From: Symbiodinium kawagutii
Lineage: Eukaryota; Sar; Dinophyceae; Suessiales; Symbiodiniaceae
Length of the DNA stretch: 64,000 nucleotides
NCBI GenBank assembly: GCA_009767595.1
Contig: VSDK01026402.1
Coordinates: 132,153 to 196,152, forward strand
Direction of reading: 5' to 3'
Shown here: positions 1-11,372 of the stretch, piece after piece
Numbering within the stretch: the first letter of the stretch is position 1
Layout: each line of letters starts with the position of its first letter
Program-made: the position numbers and the translations under genes
Notes under the pieces: generated by a model
Databases searched by the model: none
Seen by the model: the letters and a program-made list of their open reading frames with translations, nothing else
What the model was told of the DNA's origin: nothing

Positions 1-413
1 GGGTTGGGCAGCCGTTGATGTTTTTCGCCGTTGGTTTGTTGAAATGTCTATTTCAGAATGTATGAACCACATTCTCGAACCATGTTGAACCATGTTGAAC
101 CATATCGAACCATGTTGAACCATATTGAACCATATTAATTAAACTAATTAAACCATATTGAACCATGTTGCCATGTTGAAGCATGTTGAACCATATTGAA
201 CCACATCATTCAAAAAATATTTCAAGAATGTAACCGTGGTCAATTGTGTTCAATATTTTTTTGCTGAAGCGCTATCAACCACTTGTTGGACAATGATCTA
301 AATCTAAACATGGTTGGTAATAGCCAATGGCTAATGATCATGGTCAATAAGGGCTGATAGTCCAGGTTAATAACACCCTAACCATGGCAACCGTGGCCCA
401 AGCCTGCCTTCAG
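1..413. repeat. Non-coding, degenerate decamer repeat
   Basis: Positions 78-215 hold an irregular tandem repeat of the decamer GAACCATGTT and its variant GAACCATATT. The rest is AT-rich sequence with no convincing open frame. It looks like intron or intergenic DNA. Confidence 0.6.
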
Positions 414-481
414 CCGCATTTTTGCGACCTCCAAAGGAGATAGCTGGCGGAAAAAAGAGGAGTCGGAGCAGCCCTGGGGCT
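414..481 (+). CDS. Candidate exon, charged linker
   Basis: After the acceptor CCTTCAG there is an open frame (one lead base) reading RIFATSKGDSWRKKEESEQ, rich in purine-first codons. The 3' end is not fixed; a TGA follows. It lies about 460 nt before the first duplicated coiled-coil exon, so it may belong to the same gene. No family is recognised. Confidence 0.35.
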
Positions 482-943
482 GATTCATCAACGACCGTAG
501 TATGTCCGGGGTCTATCAAGTCAAATCAAGGCAAAACAGAAAGACGTATACAAGTAATTATATATGACATTAAGAAAAAATCATTGAACAAATAGATGTA
601 TCGTGGTTGATCTAAACGTTTTTTTCTGATTAGTCAATCAAGGAATTACGACAAAGTGATTGTTCTTGTGGGTGACGAGCTTCTGGCATGTTTTGTTCAG
701 AGCCACGAACTATGATTCACCCCGAATTGATCAGCATTCAGCACAAACAATTATCACCCATGATTACAAATAAATACCAACCAGCCAGCATCAAGTCATG
801 TTATCAACCAGAATCAGGCAGTATTGACAAACGGGCGGTTGGATCCTAACCAGCCATCCTCGCCCGTATTTGTATTGCTATTAATTATATAATCAATCCT
901 GACCGGCCATCCTCATCATAAACTATATTATCGTTAGCTGCAG

Positions 944-985
944 GCGGCCAAGATTGTGGATGAGGTTTCGTCCCAAATTCAGGAG
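944..985 (+). CDS. 42-nt coiled-coil exon, module copy 1 (VDEV type)
   Basis: The exon follows TTAGCTGCAG and ends at GAG before a GTGCAG donor. It is phase 0 at both ends and encodes AAKIVDEVSSQIQE, 14 residues with a hydrophobic 3-4 spacing (V, V, I) typical of two coiled-coil heptads. An exon of the same length, phase and donor lies at 6224-6265 and encodes AYRVVDEVASQIAE; the shared VDEV.SQI.E core makes chance unlikely. The role is probably a structural coiled coil; the protein is not recognised. Confidence 0.72.
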
Positions 986-2164
986 GTGCAGCCATGGGGT
1001 GCAGTGGTGGGAGGGCACTGTGACCATGGCCATGCTGAATGAGATGGTTAGGTGGAGGGCTCAAGAAGCAACTACAACCAACAGTGGTCAATCATAGACA
1101 ACAACTATATTGGCACCAAGTATTATGTGTGAATTGACAAAAGTAACTATAAGCAACAAAATAGTGACTGTAGCAGTCAACAACTACATGGGAATCAATT
1201 TGTAGGTATGCCCGTTGTGGACACATTCCAGATGACAGGATAAGTAGCAGTCAAAAGAGAGGCGATGGAGCCATCACAATCAGAGTACTACAAACAATGG
1301 TGGTTTTGGACTTATTTATTTTCCCCAGTATTTGGGATGGTTGGTCATGGCTTATAAACACGAATCAGAGTTGTTGACTGTCACCGTTGACAGGTTTGTT
1401 CCGGATACAGCAGCCAATGATAATATATGACTATAACTATAAAAAAATGTCGTAGTCAATACACTTGATCGCTCGCAAGCGCACACACGTTTATGGACTG
1501 CATAATGCGACGCACACCTGCTTGCTATAACGCCATGGCTGGACAGTGGCAATCCCAGCACATGACACATGGCCAGGTTGGAGAATTTGAATCGGATTTA
1601 ATTTCCACCTGGAAATTTCTCTCACCAAGCCATGCCACCAGCAGATGGCAATGATTAGCACTTAGCACTAGCCAACAGATTGATGAATTCATCAGGCCCA
1701 GATAACCCGTAAACGATCACTAAAGAAAGATACAAGCAGCAACTAGCTCCTGTCTGATGGCTATATCACCAACAAGTGATTTATATTCCTGATACATTGT
1801 TTTCCTCTTCATTTACTGGTGACGGTGAATCTTATCAAGACCGGCCGGCCAAAAATTGGCTGACGCCAAGCATTTACTTAGTAGGGAAACCGATGCGGCC
1901 TTGGCAAAACCTATTCATAAGCTTTATTTGTAAGCCCCAACTGTGCCTCGAAGCATCTCCAAAGACGATTCCTATAGTGACACCAAGTGATAAACACTAG
2001 GTCCCACTCATCTAATCTCAAGCATCGAAGCTGTTGAGCACATGTCGTTGCCAATGATGGCAGTCGCCAGTGTTCAACCATGACCGAAGCTATCCCCTTG
2101 GGATTCTGCTTGGGATTCCCCTTGGGATGAACGGCGATGCTGACCTTTTTGGGCGGCGGCGCAG
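986..2164. other. Probable intron
   Basis: AT-rich sequence with no supported exon, element or RNA gene. Open frames on either strand here lack splice context. Confidence 0.55.
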
Positions 2165-2282
2165 GTCTTGGCTGCGACTCGAACAGCCTCGAAGAAGGAA
2201 AAAGCCGCGTTGCTGGCGCAGAAACGCGACCTGGACCGCGGGGCGAGCCGAAGCCTTGGGGGTCATCCATCTCGGCGAGCTG
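2165..2282 (+). CDS. Coiled-coil exon, module copy 1 (KRDL type)
   Basis: The exon follows the acceptor GGCGGCGCAG and ends at a GTGAGG donor. It encodes VLAATRTASKK, then EKAALLAQKRDLDR, then a Gly/Arg/Ser-rich tail. The central 14 residues (2198-2239) match DKSALLARKRDLER in the exon at 8975. In that copy the exon begins exactly at the residue equivalent to 2198, so an internal acceptor (GAAGAAG before 2198) is also possible. GC is high and codons end mostly in G or C. Likely a structural coiled-coil segment. Confidence 0.68.
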
Positions 2283-3663
2283 GTGAGGTGACATGAAGAT
2301 TTTGTGTTTTTCTTGGGGGGATTCAGAGCAAGTGGATTCTCTGTTTTTTTTGGATTCGCTGTCAGTCACCATAGCTATTCCATAGCTTCGATCATCAATA
2401 CATATACAAGCAGTCGACGTTTCCCACAAGGGGCTATCAGCAGAGGTGTGATCTAGCCCTCCCAACAGAGCCAGTTGCAAGCCCCTCTTTTGCAGGTATT
2501 TTGGTCAAAAAAGTTGGTTGCTTCAACATGTGTCTAACATGTTTTGATATGATATTGCTTCACTATACAGATGCAAGTTGCATAGATACATTCTTGCATG
2601 CATACACGCAAACCTCACAGACAGCAATATCGAAGGTGAGCTGGACAACATCTATGGTGGGTTCGTGTACCCCAGCAAAAACCCATCACCGTAGCTGATT
2701 TATGGCTCACTTGGGGTCAACATTGATAACATTGACATGGGTGTTTTTCAAAACAGGGGACCCCCAAATCATCCAGCTTAAACATTTTGCATAATGAATC
2801 ACCCATTTTTGGGTTTCCAATTTTGCGAACCTCCCCACATACGACAAGTGAGAGGATGGTCATACCACAAGAAACGAGGTGTGAGACAAGTATCACCATC
2901 GAAAATAATCCTTATCCAGCTGATATCAGCTCCTAGAGTCAATACCAAACATCAGGTGCAATAATATACTGTAAATGATGAAACTCAGGATGAATCAATC
3001 TGTGTTGCACTGATGCTTGTACCCTCAGATAGTGATGAGTCGGTGATTGGTGGGTTAAGGGTTGGTGGGTGGTGGGTGTATGGGTGTTTCATGATATGAT
3101 ATTGTACTAGAATGGGTACGAGGAGGCTAGGATTGACAATCAGGTTTCTGAGGACCCATTGGGATAATGGTATTAAGCGAGCACTATAAGCGGTCATGGA
3201 GATGTATTTTTGTATAGTTCGAATTCACGGAGGATTGTCAAAGCTCATCATGACTAGCCTAACTATACAATCAGCAAGTCTTGCATGGAATGACACATTG
3301 CGTCCAATAATTACAGCTGAAGAGGTCGGACTTGACAAAACTCACCTGGAATGAGATATTGCCTGAGAGTGACATTGGAAAACCCTTTTTAGCCAACTAT
3401 CATGTCATTATATAGTAATATAGATGGGATAGTCGTTTCAAAGCATAATACATTTCCCTCTTTGGACGCTCGCTTTGGAGGATGATGCTTCTGTTGTCCC
3501 CTTGGATTTGGAGAGCATCACCCAACATTCATACACCGCAACTTGACTAAAATCATAGTTTGCCATACATTACTGTACATGTTTGTTTTGGACATCGGAA
3601 CTCCCGAATCAACACTTCTTGACGAAAACAGCCCAAACCAACAAGCTCATTTGGCAGCACCAG
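2283..3663. other. Probable intron with a degraded family B element
   Basis: Positions about 2740-2850 hold a diverged family B inverted-repeat element (GGGTGTTTTTCAAAACAGGG... ending in GCGAACCTCCCC). I see nothing else. Confidence 0.5.
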
Positions 3664-3705
3664 GAGAGTTCTGCCAGTTATTTGGATGCTCTGGCATACC
3701 TGGAG
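3664..3705 (+). CDS. 42-nt coiled-coil exon, module copy 1 (YLEAL type), GC donor
   Basis: After the acceptor GCACCAG comes ESSASYLDALAYLE (14 residues, phase 0), ending at GAG before GCAGCA. The paralogous exon at 11147-11188 encodes ENLPAYLEALQYLE with the same length and end. The two sequences diverge right after the shared GAG, which places the boundary there and makes this a GC 5' splice site. Likely two heptads of a coiled coil. Confidence 0.72.
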
Positions 3706-5064
3706 GCAGCAGTTTGCGAAACGCTTGGGGGGTCTCAACATGTGCTTGCTTGGTTGGTTGCCAGCTTGGTTGTGCTAGGTTGCTCGGTTGCCTGCTTGCC
3801 TGCTTGCCTGCTTGCTTGCTCGCTCGCTCGCTTGCTTGCTTGCTTGCTTGGTTACTACGGTAGGTTCTTTGGAGTTTCCATCATTCTGTTCTGCTGTTGA
3901 GCTTCTACGCTAGGATGAGCTTTTGTTATTCAGTTGTGGTTGAAACTACCAGGTGTGAAATGCAGTGGGGGGCTGTATAGCACCCTTTGCGATCTTGGTT
4001 TTGGGGTCATTTGCAGAGAAAACGAATCTCGAAATAGCACCATCTAGCTTTGGCAACTAGTCAGAAATGATGAACCTCCAGGATGGTTCATCTCACTGTA
4101 TCCATATAGATTCCAGCCTTGGTAGCAAGGATTGGGTCACAGTGAGTAGGTTTGGCTACTGTACAACGTTCACCTGATTCATCAGCCATAGATGAACAGG
4201 ATTTTCCACCCAACGAAACTATTTTGCCAAGGACTACCTCTTGGACTGCCCACTGAATGGGAGGTGTCCAGAAATTGGGGCTGACCATCCGAGAAAAAGT
4301 TTGCAAACCCAACGTAATGATTGTGGGTTTGAAATGCTGAGTCTACAGCTACTTTGTGAGGGCAGGATCCATCCATATATATATATATATATTTATTTAT
4401 ATACATATTTCTTTTTAAATCTAAATGAATAAATATATTATATATATATGTATTTAAATATATATATATATATATATAGATATAAAAAAGGTACATACTT
4501 ATTCACTTACACATATGGGGTTGCAACCGGGGTTGTCCACAAATGGAGCGCTCAGTTTGCCGCCAAACATGAAGAGCGGGTCACGCAAATATAGGCAAGA
4601 TCAAAGCACATCAATAGATAGTAACGGATATGTAAATATATATATATATATATATCATTGTAGATACCACAGACAGGATACTCTGTTTCTCTTTGTCGTG
4701 CACTAATGTACAGAAAGAGAAGTGCAATTTTGTGCAATTTCATGCACACACACACACACTACGATATACCTAATCATGCATTCATGTGATTTCATGCATT
4801 TGTATGTATATATTTACAGATATAGTATGTATGTTATGTATATTACGTATGTCATGCAGTATACAATGTATATTATGTATGTTCTCTATCTATCTACCTG
4901 CAAACCTACAAACCTACCTATCTATCTACCTATCTATCTATCTGCCTATCTACCTACCTATCTATCTATCTATCTATCTACCTACCTACCTATCTATCTA
5001 CCTATTTATCTATCTACCTATCTATCTGTATAGGTCTTCAAACATACCTTGTTGACACCCAGAA
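3706..5064. repeat. Intron with dense simple repeats
   Basis: CTTG/CTCG tetranucleotides fill 3764-3852. TA tracts lie at 4373-4398, 4431-4486 and 4636-4655. CA repeats lie at 4743-4760, and a CTAT/CTAC tetranucleotide array runs from 4886 to 5031. Open frames across these tracts, such as the Leu/Ala/Cys-rich frame over CTTG, are repeat artefacts. Confidence 0.8.
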
Positions 5065-5066
5065 AT

Positions 5067-5190
5067 CACTGGCCCCGGCCGCTTCCAGGACCCCGAAGGA
5101 GAAAGGCAACGGCGACAAGACATGGACACCGAAGCCCGGGAGCCCACGACCCAGCGACGACGTGGGGTCCATAGCTGCAAAAGCTATCAG
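5067..5190 (+). CDS. Candidate GC-rich exon, Pro/Lys/Gly linker
   Basis: After GACACCCAG the phase-0 frame reads KSLAPAASRTPKEKGNG, then TPKPGSPRPSDDVGSIAAK, with most third positions G or C. The other two frames are also open, so the frame is not certain. A family C element begins at 5193, immediately downstream, with a 4-bp target duplication. It may be a flexible linker in the coiled-coil protein. Confidence 0.45.
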
Positions 5191-5192
5191 TT

Positions 5193-5305
5193 GGCTATGG
5201 GTCAATATTAATCAACCAAAAATAGGGATAATAACCAACAAAACTATAGGGAAAACAATGGCAAATGATCTGGGAACCAGGGGTACGGCGTTTTGACCCA
5301 CAGCC
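5193..5305. mobile_element. Family C MITE, 113 bp, TSD AGTT
   Basis: The ends are GGCTATGGGTCAA and TTGACCCACAGCC, imperfect inverted repeats. The target duplication AGTT flanks both sides (5189-5192 and 5306-5309). It has no open frame and is non-autonomous. The inner part contains AACCAACAAAACTATAGGG and GGGAACCAGGGGTAC, shared by the other family C copies. Confidence 0.8.
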
Positions 5306-5517
5306 AGTTGAGCAACCAACCGACTGTGGTGGTAGGATGGGGTAGTTTTATTTCGCTATGTTCATTCTTGTGCTCCTGTAGATTATATTAATGTTGGTTT
5401 CTGATTAGTGTAACCCCCCCTAAAGTAATGAAAATAGATGAAACCAACAGGTAGATACTAATCAGAAACCAACATTGATGAGGATGTTGGACGTGAGATA
5501 CGATGGCAGGGCTGCAG

Positions 5518-5566
5518 CTTCGTCCCAGCAACCGCAGCCGTTCCGAAAACTCACCCGTGGATCGTG
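5518..5566 (+). CDS. Candidate short exon
   Basis: Lies between GGCTGCAG and a GTACTG donor. Two frames are open: LRPSNRSRSENSPVDR (phase 0) or FVPATAAVPKTHPWIV (one lead base). It lies in GC-richer sequence between the two coiled-coil modules. Function unknown. Confidence 0.3.
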
Positions 5567-6223
5567 GTACTGGGGACGGCCTTTGCCTTGGTCATTGATA
5601 GTCAATCATTTTGACATCATGAAAGGCCAAACCTGTTTGATGTATTACCTAGTTGTAGGGATATTAATTTTGATAGTTGTTGGTCATTGATAGTCAATCA
5701 AACCTCTAGTTTGATGTATTACTTTGTTGCTAATTACCTAGTTGTAGGGATATTCCCAGTACCATCGACAGCCCCGCGAATCTTTCAGTGTCGAATTCCA
5801 GCTGTTGCATGCGGTTTCTAGTTATTTGGTTGTCATTGCTGACAGGCTATGGGTCTTGGGCAGTGTGGTGGCTACGCCCCAACGAAGTCAGCCGTCTTGG
5901 GATGATCATGGCACGAGCTGAATGCCGGGATCCATGGGTCAATGACAATATGACATAGATATCCATACATAGATATACACAGTGATCACAAATACCATAT
6001 ATCTATACATGCATACATTTACTTATTTAAAAAACAAAGGGATTATGTAAAAACTCCATATGAATCATATACATTTTTATATATATATATATATACCTAT
6101 AAATTTGAATCAATCAACTTTAAATACTTCAGATGGAATATGAATCAGCCCAAGCGCCCATTCCAAAGCTTCTCAACGGGCGGCAGCCGCCCTGGGCCAC
6201 CTTTTTAGCTCGTCCAACGCCAG

Positions 6224-6265
6224 GCCTACCGAGTGGTGGACGAGGTGGCAAGCCAAATTGCCGAG
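6224..6265 (+). CDS. 42-nt coiled-coil exon, module copy 2 (VDEV type)
   Basis: Follows CAACGCCAG and ends at GAG before GTGCCG. It encodes AYRVVDEVASQIAE, phase 0 at both ends. Length, phase, last codon and first four donor bases (GTGC) are the same as in the exon at 944-985, and the central residues match, so the two are duplicates. Confidence 0.75.
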
Positions 6266-6493
6266 GTGCCGCGACATGCTGTCGATCTGCAGCAGTTCTG
6301 ATAGTAACAGTACTAGTAATGATCATATGGCGAGCTGGGTCAATATTAACCAACCGATAACGGGAAATAATGACCAACAATAATAAGGGAAACAATGGTT
6401 AATGATCATATTTTTATTAATTCATATCTATATAATAGTAGTAGGTATGCTATCAATACTGCTAATAGCTATCAAGAGCAATGATAGTAGTAA

Positions 6494-6544
<51 letters not shown>

Positions 6545-7246
6545 GAGTAGCAATAGTTGTTAGTAATCATAGTGATAGTAGCTGTCTAATCAATTACGAT
6601 TGATACTGTTATAGATCATAATCGGAATCATGACAGTAGTAATCGGATTTCAGAAGGATTAAGGAATACTAATAGAATGCCTACTTAATAGCAACATGCA
6701 TTGTTGATATGTGTTAATTGTAATGATGGCAGTTAATTGATAGTAATGATAATAATTGATTAGTAATGATAATCATAATAAATCATAATGGTAGTGATGA
6801 ATAATGATGACAATCAATAGTAACAATAGTAATTGAAATTAAGTCTATTCATGATACTAATTTGTAGACAAAATGATAATCAGAATAATAATCACGATGA
6901 ACATCAACGTAATAGCAAAATAATAAATAATAGCAGTGATCATGATGAAAATAGGTAATAATGATACATGCTTGATTTCCATCGTTAATACCAGCGTCAA
7001 CAACATTATTGCGACATTGTTGGTTGGTTTCGATGGTCAACATCATGATGGTCATGATCATAGTAAACATTTTATGGTGGTTTTTCAAAATATGGGACCC
7101 CCCAGTTTAGCATCCAGTCTAATCCATCCATAACTTGGGGGACCCCTATATACGGCTCGAGAAACACCCATGTTCATGATGGTCATACTTGTTATTGTCA
7201 CTATAATCTCTACAACGATAGTTATCGTAAAGATCAACCGCTGCAG
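6266..7246. other. Probable intron: truncated family C element, GTA microsatellite, family B element
   Basis: A truncated family C element spans about 6331-6405 (GGCGAGCTGGGTCAATATTA start, no right end). A GTA/AGT trinucleotide tract covers 6481-6546. A family B element spans about 7078-7168, with inverted ends GGTGGTTTTTC and GAGAAACACCC. The rest is AT-rich with no exon. Confidence 0.65.
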
Positions 7247-7312
7247 CGGTGCTGCTGAGGGGCCAATCTACCGACTCAACCGATGCGCAACGCATGCCAA
7301 GCTGGCGGTCAG
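7247..7312 (+). CDS. Candidate exon
   Basis: Lies between CCGCTGCAG and a GTTGTT donor. The best frame (one lead base, purine-first codons) reads GAAEGPIYRLNRCATHAKLAV. It sits between two exons of module copy 2, so it may be part of the same gene. No family recognised. Confidence 0.4.
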
Positions 7313-8974
7313 GTTGTTTAAATCAGAGACTTCAGTACCATGTGGGAATTGCTATCGCGGGTTGATTCTGTGAAACAGGTGTAGGTCAGATCGCAGCCAA
7401 GGCTGTTGGTTGTGGATCTGAATGGATCAACAACTGATGAACAGCTGATGAATGTGGAATCACAACGCTCATTTGCAACGACTAAATGAGTGGTAGTTAG
7501 CCGTGCTCTGTTGGTCACAAACATGGCCAACCCGAGCCAAATGCAGTGACCTTTGCCCAGGCACGTTATGATCTGTTGCATTGGGACAAAGTAGGATGTT
7601 CAAGATCCCTTACCATTTTGCTTCAGCTCACCCTGCCCAGAAATATTTGGTCAACACCATGGGGTCCAAATTTCGTATTCTTTCGCCTGCCAAAAAAGTG
7701 CTTCTCCATGAAATCTGTGACAAATGTTGGTTTCGCGGTAGCAGCATGGCTATGGATAATCCTCAGATGAAAACTCACCTGAGGAACACAACCCTATGCT
7801 TTGAGTTCGAGATCGCCCAATTGGTTGATGACAGAGTCGGAGCTTGTGAAGCTAAAAGCAGCTGAGTCTTATCCAGGATAACCTGCCACAAACGTACCAG
7901 CTGGGTTTTTACGAAAGAAGAGGCGCCACCAAACCATGTGCTGGCCGCAGGTGTTGGCTGCTTTGAGGACTGCATCCAAAAAGGACAGCACTGCTGTGTC
8001 TCATCAAGGATGGAGGTGTGAGGACGATCGTGAAACCATGTGTATACCATGTGTATTTGTAGCCTTGGGGCGACTTTCTTGGGGGAGTACTGGATACGCA
8101 TTCCAAAAACAGTTGATTGGGCTCAGATCCAGGTGATCCAGAGGGAGTGCCAAATAGTTGGCTGTTCTTGCCGCCCTGGAAGCGGTACTGATCCAAAGGT
8201 GAATGTTTGTCAGTCTTGGCCAACCATTCCCCAGAGAATTATGAGAGTTGGATCGAATTGGGCTTTTTGAATATGCGCAATGATATATATCAGTATGGCT
8301 GTGGGTCAAGGGCCCGGTACCCTGGTAAACATCCCATAAATGACTAAATTACCCGAACTGTTGGGATGTTCATCCAGCCATTTTGGGGGACTTTTGCTTT
8401 GTTGCTGGAAACAATAGATGAATGACTGTTGTCTAGCTGAATATGGTTGCTCCATTCGCAAGCCATCAATTTCTGGCGGCGAGACGGATGGAATGGGACT
8501 CTAATTTGAGATGGTACGGGGGATGGTGGATTTGATTCTCGGAAGGTTCAAAAAGGAATCATGGGTGTGTGACACTACCATATCAGCAAAAACTTCCGTG
8601 GTTGGTAAGTAGGGGTAAGCAAATCATTGTAAACATATGTAAACATCCGAGCAGACCCTATCCCCTAAATCACCATGCATGGGTGAAGTCACAAAATACC
8701 ACCAGAATTGCGACTCAACTGTGTGCCACAACTCTCCATGGGGATCCCCATAGAGTCGGCCGTTCTTGGATCCCCAGCACTTGTTCGAGGTCCATTGTGC
8801 CCTGGATCAAGGTGCTACCCCGTGAACTTCGCGTTTAATCGGATGGGTGGGTAAACTGGGTAGCGACTGACTGGTAGTCACCTAACTAGCTACCACTACT
8901 GTACCAAGTAGGTCGGTGTATGACCCTACGGCCCTCACGGGGCGGGGGCTCCCTGTGCTTCACCGGCCCCGCAG
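7313..8974. other. Probable intron
   Basis: No well supported exon. A family C-related element lies at about 8295-8395 (GGCTGTGGGTCAAGG start). The frame open over 8569-8838 has no clear splice context. Confidence 0.5.
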
Positions 8975-9016
8975 GATAAATCCGCCCTCTTGGCGCGGAA
9001 ACGAGATCTGGAGCGG
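8975..9016 (+). CDS. Coiled-coil exon, module copy 2 (KRDL type)
   Basis: After GCCCCGCAG the frame reads DKSALLARKRDLER, matching EKAALLAQKRDLDR of the exon at 2165-2282. The frame stays open to a TGA near 9047, so the 3' boundary is uncertain; the end given is the end of the similarity. It lies in a very GC-rich patch. Probable coiled-coil segment. Confidence 0.65.
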
Positions 9017-9061
9017 CCGCTGTTCGAACAAACACAGCGGAGTGAAGAATCCTGACCGGGA

Positions 9062-9196
9062 TTAATGGCTACCCAGGATTAATAAACCCCTGGTTGATTA
9101 ACTAGGGGGGTTCCCATTTTAATGGAAAACCAAAGCTTTTAGGGGATACCCCCTAGTTAATCAACCAGGGGTTTATTTATCCTGGGTAGCCATTAA
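9062..9196. mobile_element. Long-arm inverted repeat (MITE-like hairpin)
   Basis: The arms are nearly 50 bp. The left begins TTAATGGCTACCCAGGATTA, and the right ends as its near-perfect reverse complement (TCCTGGGTAGCCATTAA). About 38 bp separate them, including a run of AGGGGATACCCC. It has no coding capacity. It would form a strong hairpin in RNA. Confidence 0.8.
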
Positions 9197-9349
9197 CACA
9201 ATGGTTAGTAGGGGTTAACAATGGTTAATAGATGCTAATAGTGAACAAACTTGACGCATAACGATAGGGAGCCATCAGTGAAGCTATCGGTGACCAAATG
9301 AAAGGGGCTATCAGTGGCCAAATGTGACCAATCAAACTGAATCGGACAA

Positions 9350-9452
9350 TTGTTTGGAGGGTGTTTTTTTCACATGTTTTTTGGCCCCTAGCCGTTATTA
9401 ACAAATGGTTGATTGACTAATATTTTCCATAGGGGTTGAGACCACCAACCAG
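9350..9452. mobile_element. Family A introner-like element, diverged left end
   Basis: The right end GGGGTTGAGACCACCAACCAG and the inner CAAATGGTTGATTGACTAATA match family A. The left inverted repeat is degraded. Confidence 0.5.
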
Positions 9453-10179
9453 ATGACGACATTTATTGAGAACTAGCAGGCCGTCAGCTGATGTAAGAGT
9501 CATTTTACGTGAGCAAACTTCCCATCGACGAAGCATCTTGGCTGAGTAGGAACGATGTATGTGTCATGTCTCAGATTTCACCATTTGTCAAGCATGAGGA
9601 TTGAAACTTGAGGGACAAGTGGTGTTGTGAAATCAGAATCGGATGAATCCAGCTTGTCAACAACTGGTTGGCGGTTTCAGATATGTGTTATTTATTTGTT
9701 TTTTTCCAACTGAGATGATTATATAGATCACCAGCATGTTTTGGGAAGGGGGTCACCACGAACCAGACAACGAATTGACAGATCTTTCAGTTCCCCCGTG
9801 GTCGCACACAGCTTTTCGTAGCTTGCTTGCTGGAGCTGGCCCAGAGAGAGATGAATCATGGTTGGATAATGCTTAAGAAATGGTTGAAACAGATTGAGAC
9901 TGATGGAGAATGATTGGTGGCTGATCATAGAGTGGCTAATCACAGTTTATAGTGATTCATGGTAAATTCATTAAGATGATTCATCAATGCAACCACTTTT
10001 GATGACAAATGACAACCACCGCCTTTGATTCGGCCCGCACAAAAAAATCTGGATCTGGACAAGTGTTCCAGGCATGTCTTTTATTTTGTGACTTTGTCAT
10101 AGGATTGGCTTATTCACATTTATTCACCATGATTGTTATAGTAACGGACGCAAAGATAGAAGAAATTGTTAATTTATTT

Positions 10180-11030
10180 TTTAGCCAATCTTCTATTTGA
10201 AATGAACCCTGTGTACTCGAAGAAATGGTCCCCGCCGGCATCCAAAGGTCAGGAGGAACTTTTGAGTCGCCGCGTTCGAGTGAGCATTTTTTCAAATAGA
10301 AGAAATCATATAGATAGTTTCTTCTATTTGAAACAGGGTGTGAAAAATATAGCAATTTCCAACGTACGACAGGGGAAAATAGCAGTTCAGGCTGGATTTT
10401 TAATCCAATAGTATTGCACAAACATAGCTTATGGAACAATTTCCTTCGTATGTAAGGGGGAAAATAGCAGTTCAGGCTGGATTTTTAGTCCAATGTAGCG
10501 ATTGTATTGCATAAACATGGCTTATGGAAAAATTTCCTTCGCCCGTTAGGGGAAAATAGCAGTTCAGGCTGTATTTTTGTCCAATATGGCTTACGTGTTG
10601 CATAAACATGGTTTATGGAACAATTTCCTTCGTACGTCAGAGCAAAAAAGCAATTCAGGCTGGAATTTTAATAGAACATGGCTAACGTATCGCATAAACG
10701 TGGTCAATAACCCCATTTCATTCACACGTCTCGAAGAAAACGAACTTTTGGAACGGCAACGCCTATGGATTTGGGTCATTTCAATTAGAAGAAATTCATT
10801 TGAAATATTGGGCATGTTGAAAAACATCGTAAATATGCAGAAAAATGCAAATCCATTTCAAATATTAATAGAAGATCTCCTTCCCCATCTTGGTTCCTGG
10901 TCCATTCGGTCCATTTCAAATAGAAGAAATTTCTGGTTTTGGGAAGAATTTCTTCTATTTGAAATGGCTGAAAACCACCCCCGAAAGGGCATCTTCTATT
11001 TGAAAAAATCCTGAATTTCTTCTATCTTTG
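10180..11030. repeat. Minisatellite flanked by AAATAGAAGAAA hairpins
   Basis: About 10372-10735 carries four diverged copies of an 85-92 bp unit starting AGCAGTTCAGGCTGG; the unit starts are 10381, 10466, 10558 and 10649. Around it, TTCAAATAGAAGAAAT and its reverse complement recur. The clearest case is a perfect 21-bp inverted repeat at 10911-10931 and 10947-10967 with a 15-nt loop. Open frames here follow the repeat and look non-coding. Confidence 0.8.
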
Positions 11031-11146
11031 TGGGCATTACTATATCTAATATAGATTACTATGATTTATGGTTCGGTTCCTGGTAGAAAGGACCCAAGGC
11101 CAGGAATCCTTGCGATTTCGCGGTTAAAACGGGCAGCTTGTTGCAG

Positions 11147-11188
11147 GAGAACTTGCCTGCGTACTTGGAGGCCCTCCAATACCTGGAG
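11147..11188 (+). CDS. 42-nt coiled-coil exon, module copy 2 (YLEAL type), GA donor
   Basis: After GCTTGTTGCAG comes ENLPAYLEALQYLE (14 residues, phase 0), ending at GAG. The next bases are GACCCA. The paralogous exon at 3664-3705 ends at the same codon before GCAGCA, so the boundary implies a GA 5' splice site, a type reported for dinoflagellates. Probable two-heptad coiled-coil piece. Confidence 0.72.
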
Positions 11189-11275
11189 GACCCACGAAGG
11201 TCACGGCTGACTCGGCTATCAACCTCAGCTACCAAGAGAAAGCACAAATCACCATGAATCTTTGCAAATCATCAC

Positions 11276-11276
11276 C

Positions 11277-11317
<41 letters not shown>

Positions 11318-11340
11318 CCTCATTGATGATGATGATGATG

Positions 11341-11372
<32 letters not shown>

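Noticed and set aside
3543..3900. Leu/Ala/Cys-rich frames resembling membrane segments
   Set aside because: They read through CTTG/CTCG tandem repeats, which give periodic Leu, Ala and Cys in any frame.
4722..5055. Tyr/Leu/Ile-rich frames with TM-like runs
   Set aside because: Translation of the CTAT/CTAC tetranucleotide array.
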